From Limanda limanda (lineage: Eukaryota > Chordata > Actinopteri > Pleuronectiformes > Pleuronectidae): a stretch of DNA of 64,000 nt. Within the stretch, counting starts at the first letter, position 1. Each line of letters starts with the position of its first letter. Positions 45,717-58,757 of this stretch are shown piece by piece. The notes beneath the pieces are model-generated. The model saw only the letters and a program-made list of their open reading frames with translations. It was not told the origin of the DNA and made no database searches. The stretch covers positions 684,501 to 748,500 of the forward strand of contig NW_026870560.1 of assembly GCF_963576545.1 (NCBI RefSeq). Reading direction: 5' to 3'. The translations under genes and the position numbers were made by a program.

Positions 45717-47812
45717 CTCAGATTTTGGGGGAATTTCGTCGGTCGACCTCTTCCGAAGGTCGTACAAGCTCGGGGATGGTACCAATCGATCTGCAGGACC
45801 CAAATTAGTCCAGATGCAACCACTTTCCATGTCTCTCCGACCTTCACAAAAAAAGTTATTCAAGAATATCTCTTTCTCCTATGTGCTTTCATCCCTAACC
45901 CTAACCCTAACCCTTCCGAAAGTCGGAGAAGCTCAAGGATGGTACCGATCGATGCGCGCTACCCCATTTAGTGGGGGTATAGCCTACTTGCAAGTCTCTC
46001 CGACCTTCACAAAAAAAGTTATTCAAGAATATCTCTTTCTCCTATGTGCTTTCATCCCTAACCCTAACCCTAACCCTTCCGAAAGTCGGAGAAGCTCAAG
46101 GATGGTACCGATCGATGCGCGCAACCCCATTTAGTGGGGGTAGAGCCTACTTGCAAGTCTCTCCGACCTTCACAAAAAAAGTTATTCAAGAATATCTCCT
46201 CAGATTTGGGGGAATTTCGTCGGTCGACCTCTTCCGAAGGTCGTACAAGCTCGGGGATGGTACCAATCGATCCGCAGGACCCAAATTAGTCCAGATGCAA
46301 CCACTTTCCAAGTCTCTCCGACCTTCACAAAAAAAGTTATTCAAGAATATCTCTTTCTCCTATGTGCTTTCATCCCTAACCCTAACCCTAACCCTTCCGA
46401 AAGTCGGAGAAGCTCAAGGATGGTACCGATCGATGCGCGCTACCCCATTTAGTGGGGGTAGAGCCTACTTGCAAGTCTCTCCGACCTTCACAAAAAAAGT
46501 TATTCAAGAATATCTCTTTCTCCTATGTGCTTTCATCCCTAACCCTAACCCTAACCCTTCCGAAAGTCGGAGAAGCTCAAAGATGGTACCGATCGATGCG
46601 CGCTACCCCATTTAGTGGGGGTAGAGCCTACTTGCAAGTCTCTCCGACCTTCACAAAAAAAGTTATTCAAGAATATCTCTTTCTCCTATGTGCTTTCATC
46701 CCTAACCCTAACCCTAACCCTTCCGAAAGTCGGAGAAGCTCAAGGATGGTACCGATCGATGCGCGCTACCCCATTTAGTGGGGGTAGAGCCTACTTGCAA
46801 GTCTCTCCGACCTTCACAAAAAAAGTTATTCAAGAATATCTCTTTCTCCTATGTGCTTTCATCCCTAACCCTAACCCTAACCCTTCCGAAAGTCGGAGAA
46901 GCTCAAGGATGGTACTGATCGATGCGCGCAACCCCATTTAGTGGGGGTAGAGCCTACTTGCAAGTCTCTCCGACCTTCACAAAAAAAGTTATTCAAGAAT
47001 ATCTCCTCAGATTTGGGGGAATTTCGTCGGTCGACCTCTTCCAAAGGTCGTACAAGCTCGGGGATGGTACCAATCGATCCGCAGGACCCAAATTAGTCCA
47101 GATGCAACCACTTTCCAAGTCTGTCCGACCTTCACAAAAAAAGTTATTCAAGAATATCTCTTTCTCCTATGTGCTTTCATCCCTAACCCTAACCCTAACC
47201 CTTCCGAAAGTCGGAGAAGCTCAAGGATGGTACCGATCGATGCGCGCTACCCCATTTAGTGGGGGTAGAGCCTACTTGCAAGTCTCTCCGACCTTCACAA
47301 AAAAAGTTATTCAAGAATATCTCTTTCTCCTATGTGCTTTCATCCCTAACCCTAACCCTAACCCTTCCGAAAGTCGGAGAAGCTCAAGGATGGTACCGAT
47401 CGATGCGCGCTACCCCATTTAGTGGGGGTAGAGCCTACTTGCAAGTCTCTCCGACCTTCACAAAAAAAGTTATTCAAGAATATCTCTTTCTCCTATGTGC
47501 TTTCATCCCTAACCCTAACCCTAACCCTTCCGAAAGTCGGAGAAGCTCAAGGATGGTACTGATCGATGCGCGTTACCCCATTTAGTGGGGGTAGAGCCTA
47601 CTTGCAAGTCTCTCCGACCTTCACAAAAAAAGTTATTCAAGAATATCTCTTTCTCCTATGTGCTTTCATCCCTAACCCTAACCCTAACCCTTCCGAAAGT
47701 CGGAGAAGCTCAAGGATGGTACTGATCGATGCGCGCAACCCCATTTAGTGGGGGTAGAGCCTACTTGCAAGTCTCTCCGACCTTCACAAAAAAAGTTATT
47801 CAAGAATATCTC
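45717..47812 (+). repeat. Domain III HOR copy 2 (2,096 bp)
   Basis: B' A2 B A4 B A4. Marker variants: ccatgtctc near 45828, gggtatagcc near 45978 and ctcaaagatgg near 46580, plus ccaaagg in the second ordinary B near 47041. All of these recur 4,349 bp downstream. A private gtctgtccg lies near 47124. Confidence 0.85.
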
Positions 47813-50065
47813 CTCAGATTTTGGGGGAATTTCGTCGGTCGACCTCTTCCGAAGGTCGTACAAGCTCGGGGATGGTACTAATCGATCTGCAGGACCCAAA
47901 TTAGTCCAGATGCAACCACTTTCCAAGTCTCTCCGACCTTCACAAAAAAAGTTATTCAAGAATATCTCTTTCTCCTATGTGCTTTCATCCCTAACCCTAA
48001 CCCTAACCCTTCCGAAAGTCGGAGAAGCTCAAGGATGGTACCGATCGATGCGCGCTACCCCATTTAGTGGGGGTAGAGCCTACTTGCAAGTCTCTCCGAC
48101 CTTCACAAAAAAAGTTATTCAAGAATATCTCTTTCTCCTATGTGCTTTCATCCCTAACCCTAACCCTAACCCTTCCGAAAGTCGGAGAAGCTCAAGGATG
48201 GTACCGATCGATGCGCGCAACCCCATTTAGTGGGGGTAGAGCCTACTTGCAAGTCTCTCCGACCTTCACAAAAAAAGTTATTCAAGAATATCTCCTCAGA
48301 TTTGGGGGAATTTCGTCGGTCGACCTCTTCCGAAGGTCGTACAAGCTCGGGGATGGTACCAATCGATCCGCAGGACCCAAATTAGTCCAGATGCAACCAC
48401 TTTCCAAGTCTCTCCGACCTTCACAAAAAAAGTTATTCAAGAATATCTCTTTCTCCTATGTGCTTTCATCCCTAACCCTAACCCTAACCCTTCCGAAAGT
48501 CGGAGAAGCTCAAGGATGGTACTGATCGATGCGCGCTACCCCATTTAGTGGGGGTAGAGCCTACTTGCAAGTCTCTCCGACCTTCACAAAAAAAGTTATT
48601 CAAGAATATCTCTTTCTCCTATGTGCTTTCATCCCTAACCCTAACCCTAACCCTTCCGAAAGTCGGAGAAGCTCAAGGATGGTACCGATCGATGCGCGCT
48701 ACCCCATTTAGTGGGGGTAGAGCCTACTTGCAAGTCTCTCCGACCTTCACAAAAAAAGTTATTCAAGAATATCTCTTTCTCCTATGTGCTTTCATCCCTA
48801 ACCCTAACCCTAACCCTTCCGAAAGTCGGAGAAGCTCAAGGATGGTACCGATCGATGCGCGCTACCCCATTTAGTGGGGGTAGAGCCTACTTGCAAGTCT
48901 CTCCGACCTTCACAAAAAAAGTTATTCAAGAATATCTCTTTCTCCTATGTGCTTTCATCCCTAACCCTAACCCTAACCCTTCCGAAAGTCGGAGAAGCTC
49001 AAGGATGGTACCGATCGATGCGCGCTACCCCATTTAGTGGGGGTAGAGCCTACTTGCAAGTCTCTCCGACCTTCACAAAAAAAGTTATTCAAGAATATCT
49101 CTTTCTCCTATGTGCTTTCATCCCTAACCCTAACCCTAACCCTTCCGAAAGTCAGAGAAGCTCAAGGATGGTACTGATCGATGCGCGCAACCCCATTTAG
49201 TGGGGGTAGAGCCTACTTGCAAGTCTCTCCGACCTTCACAAAAAAAGTTATTCAAGAATATCTCCTCAGATTTGGGGGAATTTCGTCGGTCGACCTCTTC
49301 CGAAGGTCGTACAAGCTCGGGGATGGTACCAATCGATCCGCAGGACCCAAATTAGTCCAGATGCAACCACTTTCCAAGTCTCTCCGACCTTCACAAAAAA
49401 AGTTATTCAAGAATATCTCTTTCTCCTATGTGCTTTCATCCCTAACCCTAACCCTAACCCTTCCGAAAGTCGGAGAAGCTCAAGGATGGTACCGATCGAT
49501 GCGCGCTACCCCATTTAGTGGGGGTAGAGCCTACTTGCAAGTCTCTCCGACCTTCACAAAAAAAGTTATTCAAGAATATCTCTTTCTCCTATGTGCTTTC
49601 ATCCCTAACCCTAACCCTAACCCTTCCGAAAGTCGGAGAAGCTCAAGGATGGTACCGATCGATGCGCGCTACCCCATTTAGTGGGGGTAGAGCCTACTTG
49701 CAAGTCTCTCCGACCTTCACAAAAAAAGTTATTCAAGAATATCTCTTTCTCCTATGTGCTTTCATCCCTAACCCTAACCCTTCCGAAAGTCGGAGAAGCT
49801 CAAGGATGGTACTGATCGATGCGCGTTACCCCATTTAGTGGGGGTAGAGCCTACTTGCAAGTCTCTCCGACCTTCACAAAAAAAGTTATTCAAGAATATC
49901 TCTTTCTCCTATGTGCTTTCATCCCTAACCCTAACCCTAACCCTTCCGAAAGTCGGAGAAGCTCAAGGATGGTACTGATCGATGCGCGCAACCCCATTTA
50001 GTGGGGGTAGAGCCTACTTGCAAGTCTCTCCGACCTTCACAAAAAAAGTTATTCAAGAATATCTC
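47813..50065 (+). repeat. Domain III HOR copy 3 (2,253 bp)
   Basis: B' A2 B A5 B A4: one extra A and one 6-bp telomeric contraction relative to the basic unit. Markers: tactaatcg in B' near 47877 and gtcagagaag near 49153, both repeated in copy 5. Confidence 0.85.
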
Positions 50066-52161
50066 CTCAGATTTTGGGGGAATTTCGTCGGTCGACCTCT
50101 TCCGAAGGTCGTACAAGCTCGGGGATGGTACCAATCGATCTGCAGGACCCAAATTAGTCCAGATGCAACCACTTTCCATGTCTCTCCGACCTTCACAAAA
50201 AAAGTTATTCAAGAATATCTCTTTCTCCTATGTGCTTTCATCCCTAACCCTAACCCTAACCCTTCCGAAAGTCGGAGAAGCTCAAGGATGGTACCGATCG
50301 ATGCGCGCTACCCCATTTAGTGGGGGTATAGCCTACTTGCAAGTCTCTCCGACCTTCACAAAAAAAGTTATTCAAGAATATCTCTTTCTCCTATGTGCTT
50401 TCATCCCTAACCCTAACCCTAACCCTTCCGAAAGTCGGAGAAGCTCAAGGATGGTACCGATCGATGCGCGCAACCCCATTTAGTGGGGGTAGAGCCTACT
50501 TGCAAGTCTCTCCGACCTTCACAAAAAAAGTTATTCAAGAATATCTCCTCAGATTTGGGGGAATTTCGTCGGTCGACCTCTTCCGAAGGTCGTACAAGCT
50601 CGGGGATGGTACCAATCGATCCGCAGGACCCAAATTAGTCCAGATGCAACCACTTTCCAAGTCTCTCCGACCTTCACAAAAAAAGTTATTCAAGAATATC
50701 TCTTTCTCCTATGTGCTTTCATCCCTAACCCTAACCCTAACCCTTCCGAAAGTCGGAGAAGCTCAAGGATGGTACCGATCGATGCGCGCTACCCCATTTA
50801 GTGGGGGTAGAGCCTACTTGCAAGTCTCTCCGACCTTCACAAAAAAAGTTATTCAAGAATATCTCTTTCTCCTATGTGCTTTCATCCCTAACCCTAACCC
50901 TAACCCTTCCGAAAGTCGGAGAAGCTCAAAGATGGTACCGATCGATGCGCGCTACCCCATTTAGTGGGGGTAGAGCCTACTTGCAAGTCTCTCCGACCTT
51001 CACAAAAAAAGTTATTCAAGAATATCTCTTTCTCCTATGTGCTTTCATCCCTAACCCTAACCCTAACCCTTCCGAAAGTCGGAGAAGCTCAAGGATGGTA
51101 CCGATCGATGCGCGCTACCCCATTTAGTGGGGGTAGAGCCTACTTGCAAGTCTCTCCGACCTTCACAAAAAAAGTTATTCAAGAATATCTCTTTCTCCTA
51201 TGTGCTTTCATCCCTAACCCTAACCCTAACCCTTCCGAAAGTCGGAGAAGCTCAAGGATGGTACTGATCGATGCGCGCAACCCCATTTAGTGGGGGTAGA
51301 GCCTACTTGCAAGTCTCTCCGACCTTCACAAAAAAAGTTATTCAAGAATATCTCCTCAGATTTGGGGGAATTTCGTCGGTCGACCTCTTCCAAAGGTCGT
51401 ACAAGCTCGGGGATGGTACCAATCGATCCGCAGGACCCAAATTAGTCCAGATGCAACCACTTTCCAAGTCTCTCCGACCTTCACAAAAAAAGTTATTCAA
51501 GAATATCTCTTTCTCCTATGTGCTTTCATCCCTAACCCTAACCCTAACCCTTCCGAAAGTCGGAGAAGCTCAAGGATGGTACCGATCGATGCGCGCTACC
51601 CCATTTAGTGGGGGTAGAGCCTACTTGCAAGTCTCTCCGACCTTCACAAAAAAAGTTATTCAAGAATATCTCTTTCTCCTATGTGCTTTCATCCCTAACC
51701 CTAACCCTAACCCTTCCGAAAGTCGGAGAAGCTCAAGGATGGTACCGATCGATGCGCGCTACCCCATTTAGTGGGGGTAGAGCCTACTTGCAAGTCTCTC
51801 CGACCTTCACAAAAAAAGTTATTCAAGAATATCTCTTTCTCCTATGTGCTTTCATCCCTAACCCTAACCCTAACCCTTCCGAAAGTCGGAGAAGCTCAAG
51901 GATGGTACTGATCGATGCGCGTTACCCCATTTAGTGGGGGTAGAGCCTACTTGCAAGTCTCTCCGACCTTCACAAAAAAAGTTATTCAAGAATATCTCTT
52001 TCTCCTATGTGCTTTCATCCCTAACCCTAACCCTAACCCTTCCGAAAGTCGGAGAAGCTCAAGGATGGTACTGATCGATGCGCGCAACCCCATTTAGTGG
52101 GGGTAGAGCCTACTTGCAAGTCTCTCCGACCTTCACAAAAAAAGTTATTCAAGAATATCTC
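50066..52161 (+). repeat. Domain III HOR copy 4 (2,096 bp), duplicate of copy 2
   Basis: Carries the same private variants as copy 2 (ccatgtctc, gggtatagcc, ctcaaagatgg, ccaaagg) at a lag of 4,349 bp. Copies 2+3 were therefore duplicated as one block. Confidence 0.85.
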
Positions 52162-54420
52162 CTCAGATTTTGGGGGAATTTCGTCGGTCGACCTCTTCCG
52201 AAGGTCGTACAAGCTCGGGGATGGTACTAATCGATCTGCAGGACCCAAATTAGTCCAGATGCAACCACTTTCCAAGTCTCTCCGACCTTCACAAAAAAAG
52301 TTATTCAAGAATATCTCTTTCTCCTATGTGCTTTCATCCCTAACCCTAACCCTAACCCTTCCGAAAGTCGGAGAAGCTCAAGGATGGTACCGATCGATGC
52401 GCGCTACCCCATTTAGTGGGGGTAGAGCCTACTTGCAAGTCTCTCCGACCTTCACAAAAAAAGTTATTCAAGAATATCTCTTTCTCCTATGTGCTTTCAT
52501 CCCTAACCCTAACCCTAACCCTTCCGAAAGTCGGAGAAGCTCAAGGATGGTACCGATCGATGCGCGCAACCCCATTTAGTGGGGGTAGAGCCTACTTGCA
52601 AGTCTCTCCGACCTTCACAAAAAAAGTTATTCAAGAATATCTCCTCAGATTTGGGGGAATTTCGTCGGTCGACCTCTTCCGAAGGTCGTACAAGCTCGGG
52701 GATGGTACCAATCGATCCGCAGGACCCAAATTAGTCCAGATGCAACCACTTTCCAAGTCTCTCCGACCTTCACAAAAAAAGTTATTCAAGAATATCTCTT
52801 TCTCCTATGTGCTTTCATCCCTAACCCTAACCCTAACCCTTCCGAAAGTCGGAGAAGCTCAAGGATGGTACTGATCGATGCGCGCTACCCCATTTAGTGG
52901 GGGTAGAGCCTACTTGCAAGTCTCTCCGACCTTCACAAAAAAAGTTATTCAAGAATATCTCTTTCTCCTATGTGCTTTCATCCCTAACCCTAACCCTAAC
53001 CCTTCCGAAAGTCGGAGAAGCTCAAGGATGGTACCGATCGATGCGCGCTACCCCATTTAGTGGGGGTAGAGCCTACTTGCAAGTCTCTCCGACCTTCACA
53101 AAAAAAGTTATTCAAGAATATCTCTTTCTCCTATGTGCTTTCATCCCTAACCCTAACCCTAACCCTTCCGAAAGTCGGAGAAGCTCAAGGATGGTACCGA
53201 TCGATGCGCGCTACCCCATTTAGTGGGGGTAGAGCCTACTTGCAAGTCTCTCCGACCTTCACAAAAAAAGTTATTCAAGAATATCTCTTTCTCCTATGTG
53301 CTTTCATCCCTAACCCTAACCCTAACCCTTCCGAAAGTCGGAGAAGCTCAAGGATGGTACCGATCGATGCGCGCTACCCCATTTAGTGGGGGTAGAGCCT
53401 ACTTGCAAGTCTCTCCGACCTTCACAAAAAAAGTTATTCAAGAATATCTCTTTCTCCTATGTGCTTTCATCCCTAACCCTAACCCTAACCCTTCCGAAAG
53501 TCAGAGAAGCTCAAGGATGGTACTGATCGATGCGCGCAACCCCATTTAGTGGGGGTAGAGCCAGAGCCTACTTGCAAGTCTCTCCGACCTTCACAAAAAA
53601 AGTTATTCAAGAATATCTCCTCAGATTTGGGGGAATTTCGTCGGTCGACCTCTTCCGAAGGTCGTACAAGCTCGGGGATGGTACCAATCGATCCGCAGGA
53701 CCCAAATTAGTCCAGATGCAACCACTTTCCAAGTCTCTCCGACCTTCACAAAAAAAGTTATTCAAGAATATCTCTTTCTCCTATGTGCTTTCATCCCTAA
53801 CCCTAACCCTAACCCTTCCGAAAGTCGGAGAAGCTCAAGGATGGTACCGATCGATGCGCGCTACCCCATTTAGTGGGGGTAGAGCCTACTTGCAAGTCTC
53901 TCCGACCTTCACAAAAAAAGTTATTCAAGAATATCTCTTTCTCCTATGTGCTTTCATCCCTAACCCTAACCCTAACCCTTCCGAAAGTCGGAGAAGCTCA
54001 AGGATGGTACCGATCGATGCGCGCTACCCCATTTAGTGGGGGTAGAGCCTACTTGCAAGTCTCTCCGACCTTCACAAAAAAAGTTATTCAAGAATATCTC
54101 TTTCTCCTATGTGCTTTCATCCCTAACCCTAACCCTTCCGAAAGTCGGAGAAGCTCAAGGATGGTACTGATCGATGCGCGTTACCCCATTTAGTGGGGGT
54201 AGAGCCTACTTGCAAGTCTCTCCGACCTTCACAAAAAAAGTTATTCAAGAATATCTCTTTCTCCTATGTGCTTTCATCCCTAACCCTAACCCTAACCCTT
54301 CCGAAAGTCGGAGAAGCTCAAGGATGGTACTGATCGATGCGCGCAACCCCATTTAGTGGGGGTAGAGCCTACTTGCAAGTCTCTCCGACCTTCACAAAAA
54401 AAGTTATTCAAGAATATCTC
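52162..54420 (+). repeat. Domain III HOR copy 5 (2,259 bp), duplicate of copy 3
   Basis: Repeats the tactaatcg and gtcagagaag markers and the 6-bp telomeric contraction of copy 3. It is 6 bp longer because of the agagcc duplication at 53557-53568. Confidence 0.85.
53557..53568 (+). repeat. 6-bp tandem duplication (agagcc)2
   Basis: A single A unit has agagccagagcc where all others have agagcc. It is absent from the sister position near 49208 in the 4,349-bp duplicate, so it arose after that duplication, or is a sequencing or assembly slip. Confidence 0.9.
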
Positions 54421-56510
54421 CTCAGATTTTGGGGGAATTTCGTCGGTCGACCTCTTCCGAAGGTCGTACAAGCTCGGGGATGGTACCAATCGATCTGCAG
54501 GACCCAAATTAGTCCAGATGCAACCACTTTCCAAGTCTCTCCGACCTTCACAAAAAAAGTTATTCAAGAATATCTCTTTCTCCTATGTGCTTTCATCCCT
54601 AACCCTAACCCTAACCCTTCCGAAAGTCGGAGAAGCTCAAGGATGGTACCGATCGATGCGCGCTACCCCATTTAGTGGGGGTAGAGCCTACTTGCAAGTC
54701 TCTCCGACCTTCACAAAAAAAGTTATTCAAGAATATCTCTTTCTCCTATGTGCTTTCATCCCTAACCCTAACCCTAACCCTTCCGAAAGTCGGAGAAGCT
54801 CAAGGATGGTACTGATCGATGCGTGCAACCCCATTTAGTGGGGGTAGAGCCTACTTGCAAGTCTCTCCGACCTTCACAAAAAAAGTTATTCAAGAATATC
54901 TCCTCAGATTTGGGGGAATTTCGTCGGTCGACCTCTTCCGAAGGTCGTACAAGCTCGGGGATGGTACCAATCGATCCGCAGGACCCAAATTAGTCCAGAT
55001 GCAACCACTTTCCAAGTCTCTCCGACCTTCACAAAAAAAGTTATTCAAGAATATCTCTTTCTCCTATGTGCTTTCATCCCTAACCCTAACCCTAACCCTT
55101 CCGAAAGTCGGAGAAGCTCAAGGATGGTACTGATCGATGCGCGCTACCCCATTTAGTGGGGGTAGAGCCTACTTGCAAGTCTCTCCGACCTTCACAAAAA
55201 AAGTTATTCAAGAATATCTCTTTCTCCTATGTGCTTTCATCCCTAACCCTAACCCTAACCCTTCCGAAAGTCGGAGAAGCTCAAGGATGGTACCGATCGA
55301 TGCGCGCTACCCCATTTAGTGGGGGTAGAGCCTACTTGCAAGTCTCTCCGACCTTCACAAAAAAAGTTATTCAAGAATATCTCTTTCTCCTATGTGCTTT
55401 CATCCCTAACCCTAACCCTAACCCTTCCGAAAGTCGGAGAAGCTCAAGGATGGTACCGATCGATGTGCGCTACCCCATTTAGTGGGGGTAGAGCCTACTT
55501 GCAAGTCTCTCCGACCTTCACAAAAAAAGTTATTCAAGAATATCTCTTTCTCCTATGTGCTTTCATCCCTAACCCTAACCCTTCCGAAAGTCGGAGAAGC
55601 TCAAGGATGGTACTGATCGATGCGCGCAACCCCATTTAGTGGGGGTAGAGCCTACTTGCAAGTCTCTCCGACCTTCACAAAAAAAGTTATTCAAGAATAT
55701 CTCCTCAGATTTGGGGGAATTTCGTCGGTCGACCTCTTCCGAAGGTCGTACAAGCTCGGGGATGGTACCAATCGATCCGCAGGACCCAAATTAGTCCAGA
55801 TGCAACCACTTTCCAAGTCTCTCCGACCTTCACAAAAAAAGTTATTCAAGAATATCTCTTTCTCCTATGTGCTTTCATCCCTAACCCTAACCCTAACCCT
55901 TCCGAAAGTCGGAGAAGCTCAAGGATGGTACCGATCGATGCGCGCTACCCCATTTAGTGGGGGTAGAGCCTACTTGCAAGTCTCTCCGACCTTCACAAAA
56001 AAAGTTATTCAAGAATATCTCTTTCTCCTATGTGCTTTCATCCCTAACCCTAACCCTAACCCTTCCGAAAGTCGGAGAAGCTCAAGGATGGTACCGATCG
56101 ATGCGCGCTACCCCATTTAGTGGGGGTAGAGCCTACTTGCAAGTCTCTCCGACCTTCACAAAAAAAGTTATTCAAGAATATCTCTTTCTCCTATGTGCTT
56201 TCATCCCTAACCCTAACCCTAACCCTTCCGAAAGTCGGAGAAGCTCAAGGATGGTACTGATCGATGCGCGCTACCCCATTTAGTGGGGGTAGAGCCTACT
56301 TGCAAGTCTCTCCGACCTTCACAAAAAAAGTTATTCAAGAATATCTCTTTCTCCTATGTGCTTTCATCCCTAACCCTAACCCTAACCCTTCCGAAAGTCG
56401 GAGAAGCTCAAGGATGGTACTGATCGATGCGCGCAACCCCATTTAGTGGGGGTAGAGCCTACTTGCAAGTCTCTCCGACCTTCACAAAAAAAGTTATTCA
56501 AGAATATCTC
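54421..56510 (+). repeat. Domain III HOR copy 6 (2,090 bp)
   Basis: B' A2 B A4 B A4 with one contracted telomeric block at 55567-55581. It lacks the ccatgtctc marker of copies 2 and 4. gcgtgcaac occurs near 54824 and gatgtgcgc near 55465. Confidence 0.85.
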
Positions 56511-58757
56511 CTCAGATTTTGGGGGAATTTCGTCGGTCGACCTCTTCCGAAGGTCGTACAAGCTCGGGGATGGTACCAATCGATCTGCAGGACCCAAATT
56601 AGTCCAGATGCAACCACTTTCCAAGTCTCTCCGACCTTCAAAAAAAAAGTTATTCAAGAATATCTCTTTCTCCTATGTGCTTTCATCCCTATCCCTAACC
56701 CTAACCCTTCCGAAAGTCGGAGAAGCTCAAGGATGGTACCGATCGATGCGCGCTACCCCATTTAGTGGGGGTAGAGCCTACTTGCAAGTCTCTCCGACCT
56801 TCACAAAAAAAGTTATTCAAGAATATCTCTTTCTCCTATGTGCTTTCATCCCTAACCCTAACCCTAACCCTTCCGAAAGTCGGAGAAGCTCAAGGATGGT
56901 ACCGATCGATGCGCGCAACCCCATTTAGTGGGGGTAGAGCCTACTTGCAAGTCTCTCTGACCTTCACAAAAAAAGTTATTCAAGAATATCTCCTCAGATT
57001 TGGGGGAATTTCGTCGGTCGACCTCTTCCGAAGGTCGTACAAGCTCGGGGATGGTACCAATCGATCCGCAGGACCCAAATTAGTCCAGATGCAACCACTT
57101 TCCAAGTCTCTCCGACCTTCACAAAAAAAGTTATTCAAGAATATCTCTTTCTCCTATGTGCTTTCATCCCTAACCCTAACCCTAACCCTTCCGAAAGTCG
57201 GAGAAGCTCAAGGATGGTACCGATCGATGCGCGCTACCCCATTTAGTGGGGGTAGAGCCTACTTGCAAGTCTCTCCGACCTTCACAAAAAAAGTTATTCA
57301 AGAATATCTCTTTCTCCTATGTGCTTTCATCCCTAACCCTAACCCTAACCCTTCCGAAAGTCGGAGAAGCTCAAGGATGGTACCGATCGATGCGCGCTAC
57401 CCCATTTAGTGGGGGTAGAGCCTACTTGCAAGTCTCTCCGACCTTCACAAAAAAAGTTATTCAAGAATATCTCTTTCTCCTATGTGCTTTCATCCCTAAC
57501 CCTAACCCTTCCGAAAGTCGGAGAAGCTCAAGGATGGTACCGATCGATGCGCGCTACCCCATTTAGTGGGGGTAGAGCCTACTTGCAAGTCTCTCCGACC
57601 TTCACAAAAAAAGTTATTCAAGAATATCTCTTTCTCCTATGTGCTTTCATCCCTAACCCTAACCCTAACCCTTCCGAAAGTCGGAGAAGCTCAAGGATGG
57701 TACTGATCGATGCGCGCAACCCCATTTAGTGGGGGTAGAGCCTACTTGCAAGTCTCTCCGACCTTCACAAAAAAAGTTATTCAAGAATATCTCCTCAGAT
57801 TTGGGGGAATTTCGTCGGTCGACCTCTTTCAAAGGTCGTACAAGCTCGGGGATGGTACCAATCGATCCGCAGGACCCAAATTAGTCCAGATGCAACCACT
57901 TTCCAAGTCTCTCCGACCTTCACAAAAAAAGTTATTCAAGAATATCTCTTTCTCCTATGTGCTTTCATCCCTAACCCTAACCCTAACCCTTCCGAAAGTC
58001 GGAGAAGCTCAAGGATGGTACCGATCGATGCGCGCTACCCCATTTAGTGGGGGTAGAGCCTACTTGCAAGTCTCTCCGACCTTCACAAAAAAAGTTATTC
58101 AAGAATATCTCTTTCTCCTATGTGCTTTCATCCCTAACCCTAACCCTAACCCTTCCGAAAGTCGGAGAAGCTCAAGGATGGTACCGATCGATGCGCGCTA
58201 CCCCATTTAGTGGGGGTAGAGCCTACTTGCAAGTCTCTCCGACCTTCACAAAAAAAGTTATTCAAGAATATCTCTTTCTCCTATGTGCTTTCATCCCTAA
58301 CCCTAACCCTTCCGAAAGTCGGAGAAGCTCAAGGATGGTACCGATCGATGCGCGCTACCCCATTTAGTGGGGGTAGAGCCTACTTGCAAGTCTCTCCGAC
58401 CTTCACAAAAAAAGTTATTCAAGAATATCTCTTTCTCCTATGTGCTTTCATCCCTAACCCTAACCCTAACCCTTCCGAAAGTCGGAGAAGCTCAAGGATG
58501 GTACTGATCGATGCGCGCTACCCCATTTAGTGGGGGTAAAGCCTACTTGCAAGTCTCTCCGACCTTCACAAAAAAAGTTATTCAAGAATATCTCTTTCTC
58601 CTATGTGCTTTCATCCCTAACCCTAACCCTAACCCTTCCGAAAGTCGGAGAAGCTCAAGGATGGTACTGATCGATGCGCGCAACCCCATTTAGTGGGGGT
58701 AGAGCCTACTTGCAAGTCTCTCCGACCTTCACAAAAAAAGTTATTCAAGAATATCTC
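56511..58757 (+). repeat. Domain III HOR copy 7 (2,247 bp)
   Basis: B' A2 B A4 B A5 with contracted blocks at 57494-57508 and 58295-58309. The B' has ccttcaaaa. The last B has ctctttcaaagg near 57828, and an A has gggtaaagcc near 58537. A CCCTAT change in a telomeric block near 56692 and a ctctctgacc change near 56956 are private. Confidence 0.85.

Larger units (their letters stand above)
45717..54420 (+). repeat. Tandem duplication of a 4,349-bp two-HOR block
   Basis: 45717-50065 and 50066-54420 share at least six private variants in the same order plus the same 6-bp telomeric contraction. The only differences I saw are the agagcc duplication at 53557-53568, gtctgtccg near 47124 in copy 1, and cgttacc versus cgctacc just upstream of the first B'. 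The length of the second copy is 4,355 bp because of the 6-bp duplication. Confidence 0.85.
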
